Shown here in pieces: positions 16,628-17,304 of a DNA stretch of 17,304 bases (its first letter is position 1; each line of letters begins with the position of its first letter). The translations under genes and the position numbers were made by a program. This DNA comes from Mucidula mucida (Eukaryota > Basidiomycota > Agaricomycetes > Agaricales > Physalacriaceae). The notes beneath the pieces were generated by a model that worked only from the letters and a program-made list of their open reading frames with translations, had not been told where the DNA came from and made no database searches. The stretch lies in NCBI GenBank assembly GCA_015501055.1, contig JADNYV010000723.1, forward strand, positions 1 to 17,304, read 5' to 3'.

Positions 16628-17304
16628 TATAGAAGGATAAATATTCAGTGGTTTCTGTGGCGCAATTCATCACGACTTTGACGGGTTCGGTCCGGTGCAT
16701 GTTTTCATTGACACTCCCTTTGACCGTGAAGTTGCACTTCGACTCAGAGAGGATTGACTTCAAATGACTTTTGCGGTAGGCCTAGATTGTATGACTGCCC
16801 ATACGTTACTTCTCCTGTTCAGCACGTATGAAGGTCCGATCCAGCCTAGTCATAAACAATATAAAAGTCATTGACAAATCTACTTAAGTATCGAGGGGCG
16901 CATTGCAAAATCTATAACTCTGATATTCCGTCCAGCCATGACCTGCAGCCTTTCTTCCGATGCCTATTCGGCTCCGAGCGTTCATCTTCAGAGTCCGATT
17001 CCTCCCAATCTCCTTCAAATTCTGAACTCGAGTCGGTTCGCCATAGAAATCGAGGGGCTGATTCAGCGTATCCTGCGCTTCGGCTGAACCCAATCTGTGA
17101 TGCTCACCAGAACATCCTTCATGATACATATGATGTCAGGAAATCTGTCCCGTCTACACATTTATCGAGCGAGGCCATGTTCAGGATTGCTACCGGACCC
17201 CAGTGCACTCGGGAACAGTGAAGCCGTCGGAAAGGCTTGCACATGCAGGCGCTACAACGCGAACCACTGGTCGTTGTCCAAAGTTGACAAGCGTGCATGC
17301 TGTG
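16628..17304. other. Right-hand end without a supported gene
   Basis: About 680 bases. A plus-strand open frame at 16871-17221 (TTG-initiated, so no true ATG start) has a serine-rich patch (SERSSSESDSSQSPSNSE) and could be an exon of a gene continuing past the window. A minus-strand frame overlaps it at 16884-17129. Neither shows a domain, and neither has both splice signals in view. No tRNA, repeat or mobile element was seen. Confidence 0.35.

Overview
The window looks like nuclear DNA of a filamentous basidiomycete, probably an agaricomycete. Genes are dense and lie on both strands. Nearly all are split by very short introns (mostly 49-70 nt) with GT(A/G)NG-type donors, CTRAY-like branch points and YAG or AAG acceptors. 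The protein set is fungal: COPII/nuclear-pore SEC13, an exon-junction Btz-domain protein, TSR4/PDCD2, an AA7-type FAD oxidase, an epoxide hydrolase and an NmrA-like dehydrogenase. No ribosome-binding-site or operon logic applies. All gene models were spliced by hand and checked only for phase consistency and family fit.

Layout. 2-466 (+) is the 3' end of SEC13. 600-1672 (-) is an acidic/basic nuclear-looking protein of unknown function, convergent with SEC13. 1908-2885 (+) is a five-exon coiled-coil protein carrying a 21-bp tandem repeat that encodes ERERWAS-type heptads. 2956-4296 (+) is a seven-exon epoxide hydrolase. 4652-6985 (+) is a 777-residue Btz (Barentsz/CASC3-like) protein with an RG-rich insert. 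7417-7788 (-) and 8148-9645 (+) are two head-to-head genes that share glycine-rich GKGV repeats; the second continues into a caleosin-like EF-hand domain. 9723-10665 (-) is an NmrA/EasG-like NAD(P)-binding protein. 11415-13329 (-) is a nine-exon secreted FAD oxidase with both flavin-linking residues. 13790-15327 (-) is a TSR4/PDCD2 homologue whose first exon appears to carry a one-base frameshift. 15974-about 16627 (+) is a small secreted protein with a clear signal peptide but an unresolved 3' half. The last ~680 bases hold no gene I can support firmly.

How the genes relate. The housekeeping genes (SEC13, Btz, TSR4) are interspersed with lineage-specific and oxidative-metabolism genes. The centre holds an epoxide hydrolase, a caleosin relative, an NmrA-type dehydrogenase and a secreted FAD oxidase. 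No scaffold biosynthetic enzyme is present, so I do not call a metabolite cluster. The most original items are the head-to-head glycine-repeat pair, one member of which is joined to a caleosin-like domain that seems to lack the family's heme-ligand histidines, and the apparent frameshift in an otherwise intact TSR4 gene. Three GC-AG introns among about 35 modelled introns are also notable.
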